The position numbers and the translations under genes are program-made. From Brevundimonas sp. (GTDB taxonomy: Bacteria > Pseudomonadota > Alphaproteobacteria > Caulobacterales > Caulobacteraceae), in contig JALAGW010000147.1 of the NCBI GenBank assembly GCA_022712235.1, positions 1 through 19,963 of the forward strand: a stretch of DNA of 19,963 bases, written 5' to 3'. Positions 1 through 6,724 of this stretch are shown here, in pieces; the first letter of the stretch is position 1, and every line of letters begins with the position of its first letter. The notes beneath the pieces are model-generated. The model was not told the origin of the DNA. It saw only the letters and a list, made by a program, of their open reading frames with translations, and searched no databases.

Positions 1-61
1 AATGCGCGACAGGCCCAAGAATAATGTCTTCGAACCCTTCTTCCCTCACTCTCCGCCTTGC

Positions 62-138
<77 letters not shown>

Positions 139-145
139 AACAAAT

Positions 146-177
146 AAGCCGCTAGATCAATCGTCTAGCGGCTTTTT
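146..177 (+). terminator. Rho-independent terminator of the initiator tRNA
   Basis: A 10-bp perfect stem (147-156 with 164-173, AGCCGCTAGA/TCTAGCGGCT) encloses a 7-nt loop and runs into five T residues (173-177). It starts 8 nt after the encoded CCA, so it most likely ends the tRNA transcript. Confidence 0.9.
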
Positions 178-265
178 GCTACCCAAAATCCAACACTCCA
201 AATCCGTCCGTGGAAGCCACGTGGAAGCGCTTGGCGCGCAAATCCAGGCGGGGAGGGCGGTTGAA

Positions 266-1561
266 TCACAATGTTGGGAGCGATGTTTCATCCAGCCACC
301 TGACTTCGAATGCAAAGCGGCCCCGCTCCTCAAGGGGCGTTACGACAACGGACGCGGTGAGCTCACGGACTAGGCGGAGGGCTTCTAGCGGCGGCCGTAC
401 GTGGCCATCGGACGCTCTAAGGTTTGCGAGGTGAACCCTGAGCGTCTCCCTAGCCTTGTTGGCTGGCAGACGTTCAAGACCTTCTGCGTATGCTGCCTCG
501 ACCATTAAGCCCGGCACGCTACGACCGTTTGCGCATACGCCTCTCTCGCGGCGCCAGGAGCATATAAATCGTACCCCGGATCCGGAGCGGATTAGGGGCC
601 CTCCGCACGCGCCGCAGCGCATGAGGCCAGAAAGCAGATGCTGGGGGCGGACCGTTCTGTGTGAACCCTCCTCGGCCTCCCGAGCGAGCGCTGTATGGGC
701 CTTTAGCACTCTGCGCCAAAGGAGATCCGATACGATGCGAAGGTGAGGGACGGGCGTCCGAATGATTTCGGAGGGGTCTCCGTCCCGAGCGTGCCGCCTG
801 CCGGTCCTTCGGTCCTTCACCCAAGTCTGTCGGCCAAAGACCAAGACGCCTCGATAAAGTTCATTGTGAAGGATGCCGTTGCCACGTCGAGCGTTGCCGT
901 TGATGGTTGAGGCGTTCCAGTAGCCGCCCCCTGGAGCGGGGATGGATTCGGCGTTGAGGTCAGAGGCAATGCCACGCGGGGATTGGCCGGCAGCATACGC
1001 TTTCAGGATCCGGCAAACGATCGCGGCCTCGGTGGTGTTGATCGCAAGCAAGCCACGTATCAGTTCCCCGTGATCGTCGAGGCGTCGGTCTCGGGAGTAA
1101 CCGTAGACGCGTCCACCGGTGTGGCGGCCCGCACTCGCCACGCCCTGTAGGCCTCGCTTCGTCTTGCGCCCAATCTCGCGGAGTTGGAGGGCGTTCATCG
1201 TGCCGGCTAAACCGATATGGAGCTCGGAGACGGCTCCTTCCGAAATTGTGTGGATGCCCACCCCATAGAATCGTAGATCTTCGAACGCGGCGCTCACATC
1301 GGCCTGCGATCTGGATAGGCGATCGAGCGCTTCGCAGACAACCAGGTCGAAAGCTCGCTCTTCCGCTGCCTTCATGAGTGCGGCAAAGCCCGGCCTATTC
1401 GCCACTGAAGCTCCAGACAAAGCGGCGTCTTCGAACGAAGCGACCAGCGTGAAGCCATGTTTCTCGGCGAGCCGTCGGCAAACCGAAAGCTGGTCCTCGA
1501 TGGACCTTGGGTTCTGCAAATCCGACGAGTATCGAGCGTAGATTACCGCGCGCATCATCAA
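266..1561 (-). CDS. Large serine recombinase (site-specific integrase/resolvase family)
   Basis: This 431-aa protein has the three parts of large serine recombinases. An N-terminal catalytic resolvase domain (about residues 4-150) carries YARYSSDLQ, with Ser12 the expected nucleophile, and DRLSRSQ with Arg81/Arg84. A 'Recombinase' domain (about 150-290) contains GRVYGYSRD and SDLNAESIP. A zinc ribbon has Cys316, Cys319, Cys334 and Cys343. The family cuts and rejoins DNA at att sites in phages and integrative elements. At 431 aa it is shorter than the usual 500-600 aa: little coiled-coil follows the zinc ribbon. The start has three consecutive ATG codons preceded by ACAGGAC at good spacing. 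The gene points toward the initiator tRNA. Integrase versus resolvase cannot be decided from the sequence. Confidence 0.93.
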   Translation of the reverse strand: MMMRAVIYARYSSDLQNPRSIEDQLSVCRRLAEKHGFTLVASFEDAALSGASVANRPGFAALMKAAEERAFDLVVCEALDRLSRSQADVSAAFEDLRFYGVGIHTISEGAVSELHIGLAGTMNALQLREIGRKTKRGLQGVASAGRHTGGRVYGYSRDRRLDDHGELIRGLLAINTTEAAIVCRILKAYAAGQSPRGIASDLNAESIPAPGGGYWNASTINGNARRGNGILHNELYRGVLVFGRQTWVKDRRTGRRHARDGDPSEIIRTPVPHLRIVSDLLWRRVLKAHTALAREAEEGSHRTVRPQHLLSGLMRCGACGGPLIRSGSGVRFICSWRRERGVCANGRSVPGLMVEAAYAEGLERLPANKARETLRVHLANLRASDGHVRPPLEALRLVRELTASVVVTPLEERGRFAFEVRWLDETSLPTL

Positions 1562-2104
1562 TCGTCCTGTCCAAAACGAACAGGGTTTCTCTCACCTATG
1601 GAAATGCAAGCTGCTGGGTGGAGGCGGAAGGCGAAGCTTGATGACGACTTTCCCTACGCCAAGGTGCTGCACTGTTCGGTTTCACATCCAGCGCGGCGCG
1701 CCGCCGTGGATGAAACCGAGAACCATTCGGCATCTGTGGCAATGGGCGGCTAGCGCCCAAAGCAGACCTAAATCTGCAACGAGAGCATCGAGCGGAGGCA
1801 CGAGAGCCTGGAAAGGCATTTAGTCCGGGAGCGCCGCGAACGCGTCTCGCGGCCCACGGCCGCGAGCCCGGCTCGCCTGACGGGCGATGCGCCAGCCGCT
1901 CGGGCTGCAGCGCAGTTGGCGAATGCGTCGCCGCTCGATCTTCCAGAGCTTCCGACCAGGCCCTGCGGTCGAGCCAGGCTGAAAGCTCGATCCTGCCCAA
2001 AGACGAGGATCAGGATGAAGCGGAGCGCCCGCATTGTAGGCGGCCGGGAAATCGCAACGGGACAGGGATCGTCCATGCGCTCCAATGGCGATCATGATAG
2101 ACGA
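1562..2104. other. Gene-poor interval between recombinase and MFS transporter
   Basis: No convincing gene is visible. Open frames on both strands here are rich in Arg, Ala, Pro and Ser, match no family I know and lack good ribosome binding sites. The interval contains one imperfect inverted repeat (1677-1718). It may hold the recombinase promoter, attachment-site DNA or decayed sequence. None of this can be settled by eye. Confidence 0.5.
1677..1718. repeat. Imperfect inverted repeat with GC-rich centre
   Basis: Left arm CGGTTTCACATCCA (1677-1690) pairs with right arm TGGATGAAACCG (1707-1718), with a 2-nt bulge (CA) in the left arm. The 16-bp spacer contains the palindrome GGCGCGCC. There is no T tract, so it is not an obvious terminator. 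Its position about 115 bp upstream of the recombinase start makes a protein-binding or recombination site possible, but that is inference. Confidence 0.5.
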
Positions 2105-3505
2105 TCACACCATCGTCGGTGCCGACGCTTGGCCTGCTGTGACGGTAATCGGGCTGGCGGCCCGAACTTCGGCGACCGTGCGACGGAAGAAGGGCTCACT
2201 CCGCCAGATCAGTCCCGCCGCGATCATCCAGGCGGGAGCGCCGACCACAGCGATCGCCGATATCAGTCCGTGGGCCCCGCCCACGAACTCCGACAGGCCG
2301 CCGATCACGAGCGGACTCAGACCCTGCGGGACCAGGGCCACGACCGTCATCGCGCCGAAATTTCGAGCGCGAAGATGAGGCGGGCTGATGTCCTGGACGA
2401 TGCTGGGAATCACCGAGGCTGCGGTCATTCCTGCGGCGAATTGCACGGCCACCAGTGCCAGGGCCTGCCACGGGGCCGTGACCAGGGGGAGAAGCGCCGT
2501 CGGCGCTGCGGCGATCAGGAAGGCGATCGAGGCGACGCGCGGCGCCATAACCGATCGGTCGCCCTTCCAGAATGTGACGCACAGCGCCGAAATCCCGACG
2601 CCGAGGAGGCTGGCCGGCGCCATGACCATCCCCAACTCGATGCTGACGGTGGCGGGATCGATCGGGAAGATCCGCGGCAGGGCGGTCGGCAGCCAAATGA
2701 GAGCCGAAGAGGCTCCGATATTGTAGGCGGCGATGGCGGCGAAGACGCAGGCCAGGGTCACGATATGGCGTCGGGCATAGGCGACGAAACCGCTGTCGGC
2801 GATGGTGTTGGCAAAGGCGGCGGCCGAGGCGACTGCGGCCGCGCGACTGCCCTTCAGCCTGAGTGTTGCGACGAGAAGAACGAACAGCGGGCCGGGGATG
2901 GCGACGAACAGCAGGGTCGTCCGCCAAGGCTCCATGTCGCCCAGGAAACCGGGAAGTAGCGTTCCGTGCGCAGCCATCCAGCCGAAGACCGCCCCGCTGA
3001 TGCTTAGCCCCAGCGCCGTGCCTAGGACGGCTGCCAGGAAGTAGACGAGATTCGCCGCTGCGCGTTGCCGGCCCGGAAATAGGTCGGGAATCACCGCCCA
3101 GATGATGGGAAACAGGCCGGCCTCGCCCACCGCGATCCCGATCGTTGCGATCAGAAGGCCTTCGAACGTCGTCTGGAACGCGCAGGCCGCCGTCGCGACG
3201 GACCAGATGGCGATCCCGATGCAGAGGATGAGCCGTCTGTCGAAACGGTCGGCCAGCCAGGCGACGGGATAGCTGGCGATGGCTGCGAACAGGGCGAGCC
3301 CCAAGCCCTGGAGCGCGCCCAGTTGCAGGTCCGTCAGGCCGAGTGACTCGCGCAAGGGCAACGCCACGACCGCCAGGATCTGACGATCGACGAATGAGAA
3401 GATGGTCACGCCGACCAGAACGGCGATGGCGAACCAGGCCGAGAACGGGGCAGGCGCTTCTATCACGCCGACATCGACGACGTCGGGCTGATGCGTGGTG
3501 TTCAA
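2105..3505 (-). CDS. MFS transporter, spinster-like
   Basis: The protein is an inner-membrane major facilitator with about 12 hydrophobic segments. TM1 begins near residue 21 (FSAWFAIAVLVGVTIFSFVD). The inter-helix motif LADRFDRRLIL and the following IWSVATAACAF stretch are typical of spinster-like MFS carriers. The frame is open further upstream, but that extension would be Pro/Ser-rich and overlap the esterase gene. I chose TTG at 3505, which follows the strong site GGAGGGG at 5-nt spacing and gives 466 aa. The gene lies 97 bp downstream of the esterase gene on the same strand, so they are probably co-transcribed. Substrate is unknown; from context it would move the locus substrate or its breakdown products across the inner membrane. 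Confidence 0.9.
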   Translation of the reverse strand: MNTTHQPDVVDVGVIEAPAPFSAWFAIAVLVGVTIFSFVDRQILAVVALPLRESLGLTDLQLGALQGLGLALFAAIASYPVAWLADRFDRRLILCIGIAIWSVATAACAFQTTFEGLLIATIGIAVGEAGLFPIIWAVIPDLFPGRQRAAANLVYFLAAVLGTALGLSISGAVFGWMAAHGTLLPGFLGDMEPWRTTLLFVAIPGPLFVLLVATLRLKGSRAAAVASAAAFANTIADSGFVAYARRHIVTLACVFAAIAAYNIGASSALIWLPTALPRIFPIDPATVSIELGMVMAPASLLGVGISALCVTFWKGDRSVMAPRVASIAFLIAAAPTALLPLVTAPWQALALVAVQFAAGMTAASVIPSIVQDISPPHLRARNFGAMTVVALVPQGLSPLVIGGLSEFVGGAHGLISAIAVVGAPAWMIAAGLIWRSEPFFRRTVAEVRAASPITVTAGQASAPTMV

Positions 3506-3602
3506 GATATCCCCTCCGGGGCGCTGAGCGGTCTGGATCGCGTGTGGCGTCTGCTTCGGCGAGTCCGGTCTTCCCTGGCGACCGGTCGTCTTGCGCGACG
3601 GG

Positions 3603-4466
3603 TCAGGCTCGGCGGGACAGGGCGAAACTGACGGCGCGGCCTGTCCCGGCGGTGAGGGCTCCGGTGTGGTCCTCGCGGTCGAACAGGGCGAACTCGACAT
3701 CTGGCAGGACACCGCTGAGAGTCTCGGCGAACTCGCGGGCTGCGTCGACCATCCGGGCCTTGCGAACCGTTTCCTGCAGGTCTTTGAGTTCTAGTTCCGG
3801 GGGCGCGGATTGGGGTACGTCCTGCTCCCGCGCGCCGACGCCGATCAGGACGCGGGGCGTGGCGCCGGTGTCGGCGAGGCGGTCCTTAAACGCATCCAAC
3901 TCCTTGAGGATGGCGAAGTCGTTCCACCACAGGGACGGGGCAATGATGGATACGGTCTCGAAGGCTTCCGGACGGGCCAGCAGGGCGTAGGCGCTGAACA
4001 GGCCGCCGAGGGAAAAGCCGTGCAGGATGATGCGGGAGGCGGAGGCTTCGGGGACACGCCTGCGGACTTCAGGTGCGAGCTCATCCAGCAGAAACGACAG
4101 GAAGGCGTCGGCCCCGCCGAACTCGGACCCGATCATCGGCTGCATCTCTGCATGAACGCCGGTCGGGGTCGGGGGCGTGAAATCGACGGTCCTCGCCTTG
4201 ATGCTCGCCAGCAGGCTGCCCGGATAGCCGACACCGACGATCACCGCGGACTCAAGCAGGCCCATAGCGGAATAGAGGCTGGACCGTTCCATGGCCGTTC
4301 CGAAGGTCAGGGAGGAATCCAGGACAATGAGGATCGGGCATTCCTTCGCTGCCTCTCCCGTCGCCGCGAGCGGCAGGGGCGGGGCGAGGGCGATGTCGAA
4401 GGTTCGGCCTGAGTTCAACGCCTGGAGCGCAAACCGTTCGGTCCGTTCGAGAGTCGCGGTGGGCAT
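3603..4466 (-). CDS. Alpha/beta-hydrolase, Fes/IroE-type esterase (COG2819-like)
   Basis: This 287-aa putative esterase has the nucleophile elbow GFSLGG (Ser152), followed by LFSAYALLARPEAF and APSLWW (176-181), a combination typical of the Fes/IroE/BesA siderophore-esterase group. A likely catalytic His is His267 (REDHTG). No signal peptide is visible, so it should act in the cytoplasm. Family members hydrolyse ester bonds, notably trilactone siderophores; many relatives are uncharacterised. ATG at 4466 follows GGAGA at good spacing; a TTG four codons upstream would precede that site and is less likely. It is divergent from the TetR gene across a short promoter region with an operator-like dyad, and upstream of the MFS gene. 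The actual ester substrate is not visible. Confidence 0.88.
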   Translation of the reverse strand: MPTATLERTERFALQALNSGRTFDIALAPPLPLAATGEAAKECPILIVLDSSLTFGTAMERSSLYSAMGLLESAVIVGVGYPGSLLASIKARTVDFTPPTPTGVHAEMQPMIGSEFGGADAFLSFLLDELAPEVRRRVPEASASRIILHGFSLGGLFSAYALLARPEAFETVSIIAPSLWWNDFAILKELDAFKDRLADTGATPRVLIGVGAREQDVPQSAPPELELKDLQETVRKARMVDAAREFAETLSGVLPDVEFALFDREDHTGALTAGTGRAVSFALSRRA

Positions 4467-4477
4467 GGCATTCTCCA

Positions 4478-4495
4478 AAAGCGAGTACGCTCTTT
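4478..4495. promoter_or_regulatory. Operator-like dyad between esterase and TetR genes
   Basis: The 18-bp sequence AAAGCGAGTACGCTCTTT is a dyad centred on GTAC, with 7 of 9 base pairs symmetric. It lies in the 81-bp gap between the divergent esterase and TetR genes. A related element with the same GAGTRCG core lies at 6686-6703 by the other divergent promoter of the locus. TetR-family regulators usually bind such dyads in their own divergent promoter, so it is a candidate operator; binding is inferred. Confidence 0.55.
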
Positions 4496-4547
4496 CTTTT
4501 GTATATCAGGCACGGCGCGTTATGAGAAGGTCTGTTGAGAGGATGGG

Positions 4548-5123
4548 ATGCCGAAACGAAGCGCCGACTACATGCTGGAACGCCGAGTGCTTTTCTGCGA
4601 GGCCGCGATGGCCTGTTTCCGCCGTAAGGGTGTCGTGGGGACCAGCCTGACGGATATCTGCGAAGAGACAGGGCTCAGCATGGGCGCGCTCTACAAGCAT
4701 TTTTCCAGCCGCGACGACCTGCTCCTGGCCGTGCTGGAAATGCGCCTGTCGCGACGGAACGAAGCGTTGCGGGGCGAGCACTGGCCAGAGTTGAAGGCCG
4801 CTATTCTGGCGTTCCGTGAGGACATGAACAGCGATCCGTTCTGGCGCGAGTTTCAGGGCGTGGTCGACTGGAACGAGGGTCTGCGCGATCTGCGGATCAC
4901 TGAGGGGCGGGTCATCCTGGTCCAGGTCGAGCAGTTTTTGCGGCTTTATGCCGAGGCCGGCGAGATCGCACCGCCGCTTGATCTGCGGCAAACCGCTCAT
5001 CTGGTCAGCGTGATCATCGATGGGTCCATGGTCGCGCTACGATCTGACGCAGAACTGCACGTCAGCCTGGAAGACCTGTCCGCCTATCTCGACCTCGCCG
5101 TCGGCGCGCAGCGGGCGACCTAG
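4548..5123 (+). CDS. TetR/AcrR-family transcriptional regulator
   Basis: This 191-aa protein has a typical TetR N-terminal helix-turn-helix (about residues 10-60), with TSLTDICEETGLSMGALYKH and FSSRDDLL, followed by an all-helical ligand-binding region. ATG at 4548 is preceded by GAGAGGA at suitable spacing. It is divergent from the esterase gene and convergent with the aminopeptidase gene, placing it in the middle of the uptake/catabolic locus. It most likely represses the esterase-MFS and aminopeptidase/TonB-receptor promoters and is released by an imported ligand. The stop codon TAG is the first three bases of the palindromic repeat at 5121-5184. Confidence 0.93.
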   Translation: MPKRSADYMLERRVLFCEAAMACFRRKGVVGTSLTDICEETGLSMGALYKHFSSRDDLLLAVLEMRLSRRNEALRGEHWPELKAAILAFREDMNSDPFWREFQGVVDWNEGLRDLRITEGRVILVQVEQFLRLYAEAGEIAPPLDLRQTAHLVSVIIDGSMVALRSDAELHVSLEDLSAYLDLAVGAQRAT

Positions 5124-5184
5124 AGCATGATCGTTTGAGACAGGACCGCTCCGCGGTTCTGGCGAAAGCGTGAATTATGCTCTA
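5121..5184. repeat. REP-like intergenic palindrome between convergent genes
   Basis: The 64-bp element starts TAGAGCAT and ends ATGCTCTA. Its inner arms CAGGACCGC and GCGGTTCTG also pair, so it can form a long imperfect hairpin. It fills the gap between the convergent TetR and aminopeptidase genes. Alphaproteobacterial genomes carry dispersed intergenic palindromes with similar AGAGCATGATC ends; membership here is inferred from that resemblance. It could act as a bidirectional terminator or mRNA-end stabiliser. It has no T tract. Confidence 0.7.
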
Positions 5185-5198
5185 GGTCGTATCAGGCT

Positions 5199-6656
5199 CT
5201 AGTCGGGCTCCAACGACGCCAGCCAGCGATCCAGAAGGGCGGCGCCGAAACCTGTTGCGCCTGGACCCGTGCGGGGAACCCGACGGGTGGCCCAGGCGAC
5301 GCCGGCGATGACGATGTGCGCCCATGCGACGCCACGTGCGAAATGCTCGATGAATTTCGCCCCCGCCGCCGGCGATCCCCCGCCCGCGCCCAGGAAGCCG
5401 GGCGCGCCCATATTGGCGAGATCCGCGACGCTGGATTCGACCAGATAGTCCTGCCGCGGGGTGAGGGGCAGTCGCCACAGAGTTTCGCCCGTGATCTCAC
5501 CGGCCTCGAGCAGGCTGCGCGCGAGTTCCTCGTCGGTGGTGAACAGGCCGGCGTACTCCTCGTGCAGGACGCCGAGGATCGCCCCCGTCAATGTGGCGAC
5601 ATCCACCACACGCGCCGGCGCATAGGTCTGGATGGCGTAGGTCACGCCATCGGCCAGCACGAGCCGTCCCTCGGCGTCGGTGTTCTGGACCTCGATGGAA
5701 AGGCCCGCGAGGGAGCCGATCACATCGCCCGGCCGATAGCCGTTCGATCCGATCGAGTTTTCCGTCATCGGCACGACCACCACGACATTGGTGCGGGACT
5801 TCCGGGATGCGGCGAGCTCAAGGGCGCCGAGGACGCCGGCGGCGCCGCCCATGTCGAACTTCATCTTTTCTATGACGGGCCGGGTCTTCAGGTTCAGGCC
5901 GCCGGAGTCGAAGGTCACGCCCTTGCCGACAAAGGCGACGTCCCATTCCTGGCGGTCCGGATCGCCGCGCCATTCGGCGACGACCATGCAGGGCGGATTG
6001 TGGCTGCCGCTGGCGACCGCCAGGACGGCGTGCGCGCCCAGGGTCTTCAGCGCATCGAGATCGAGAATCCTGACACTGACGCCGAGCGGCGTCAGGGCGG
6101 CTTCCGCTTCGGCGGCGAAGACCTCGGGTGTCAGGAGATTGGCGGGCTGTTCGATCCAGGCGCGCGCGCGGTTGATGGCGACCACGGTGCGCTGCATGCG
6201 ATCGGCGACGAGCTGGTCGTCGGCGTCGATCACCACGGCGGTCGGCTGGAAAGCCTTCGACGGAGTCTTGCGGCCTTGATCCAGGCGGAAACTGTGGAGC
6301 AGAAGGCCGGTCAGAAAGGCCTCGAAGGCTTCGGCGGAGCCGAAGGCGGCGGCGGAGGGCAGGCGCAGGCTTTCAAGCCGCAGAGTCTTCATGGCGTCGA
6401 ACGCGATCGCCGCCAATGACATCCAGGCGTCCGAACACCCACTCAGCATGGTCTTTTCGTCGATCGTGAGGACCAGGAAGCGAGGAGAGTTCCCGTCCGT
6501 GGCGACATCAAGCCACGGAGCCGCATCGCTCCCGGAAACCTGAGAGGACAAAGCGGCGTTTATCCGCGAGGGAAGCGTCGTGCCCGGTCCCTGCAACAGC
6601 AGATCAGCCGAGGCCTTGGGCCCAGTTTCGATTTTCAACGTCATCCAGCTTGTCAT
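5199..6656 (-). CDS. M17-family leucyl aminopeptidase
   Basis: This is a cytosolic dizinc aminopeptidase that removes N-terminal residues from peptides. The catalytic half has GKGVTFDSGG (Lys245, Asp250), Lys257, FDMGGAAG (Asp268) and NTDAEGRL (Asp327, Glu329, Arg331). These match the metal ligands and catalytic Lys/Arg of PepA. The length of 485 aa is normal for M17. I start at ATG 6656; the frame stays open to a TTG at 6716, but that would run through the operator-like dyad and promoter and has no ribosome binding site. An ATG four codons downstream (6644) is also possible. It is divergent from the TonB receptor gene and convergent with the TetR gene. It appears to be a locus-specific paralogue, suggesting that the imported substrate contains amino acids. 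Confidence 0.93.
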   Translation of the reverse strand: MTSWMTLKIETGPKASADLLLQGPGTTLPSRINAALSSQVSGSDAAPWLDVATDGNSPRFLVLTIDEKTMLSGCSDAWMSLAAIAFDAMKTLRLESLRLPSAAAFGSAEAFEAFLTGLLLHSFRLDQGRKTPSKAFQPTAVVIDADDQLVADRMQRTVVAINRARAWIEQPANLLTPEVFAAEAEAALTPLGVSVRILDLDALKTLGAHAVLAVASGSHNPPCMVVAEWRGDPDRQEWDVAFVGKGVTFDSGGLNLKTRPVIEKMKFDMGGAAGVLGALELAASRKSRTNVVVVVPMTENSIGSNGYRPGDVIGSLAGLSIEVQNTDAEGRLVLADGVTYAIQTYAPARVVDVATLTGAILGVLHEEYAGLFTTDEELARSLLEAGEITGETLWRLPLTPRQDYLVESSVADLANMGAPGFLGAGGGSPAAGAKFIEHFARGVAWAHIVIAGVAWATRRVPRTGPGATGFGAALLDRWLASLEPD

Positions 6657-6671
6657 GATTTCGTGATCCGC

Positions 6672-6701
6672 TTGCCAACTAAAAGAAAGAGTGCGTATTC
6701 T
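6672..6701 (+). promoter_or_regulatory. Putative sigma-70 promoter of the TonB receptor gene
   Basis: TTGCCA (6672-6677) and TATTCT (6696-6701) are spaced by 18 bp and lie 24 bp before the first ATG of the receptor gene. The operator-like dyad 6686-6703 covers the -10 box, which fits repression by a bound TetR protein. Matches are imperfect, so this is tentative. Confidence 0.4.
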
Positions 6702-6703
6702 TT
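6686..6703. promoter_or_regulatory. Operator-like dyad between aminopeptidase and TonB receptor genes
   Basis: The 18-bp sequence AAAGAGTGCGTATTCTTT has 7 of 9 symmetric base pairs. It shares the GAGTRCG core, followed by a T-rich run, with the dyad at 4478-4495 (11 of 18 identical positions when aligned on the core). Its place between divergent genes flanking the TetR gene makes it the second candidate operator of the same regulator. Confidence 0.5.
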
Positions 6704-6724
6704 TTAATAAGAGCAAGGGGAGAC

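Noticed and set aside
1916..2959. 347-codon plus-strand frame covering the end of the MFS gene and the gene-poor interval
   Set aside because: Composition dominated by Arg, Asp, Gly and Gln; opposite to membrane segments of a clear MFS transporter.
3565..3585. Hairpin CCGGTC/GACCGG downstream of the esterase gene as a terminator
   Set aside because: Only a 6-bp stem with a 9-nt loop and no T tract; read-through to the MFS gene is more likely.
3506..3712. 69-residue N-terminal extension of the MFS protein up to 3712
   Set aside because: It would overlap the esterase gene, is Pro/Ser/Thr-rich and has no ribosome binding site, whereas TTG 3505 has a strong one.
5316..6419. 367-codon frame opposite the aminopeptidase gene
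   Set aside because: Shadow of the M17 gene; the minus strand carries all metal ligands in frame.
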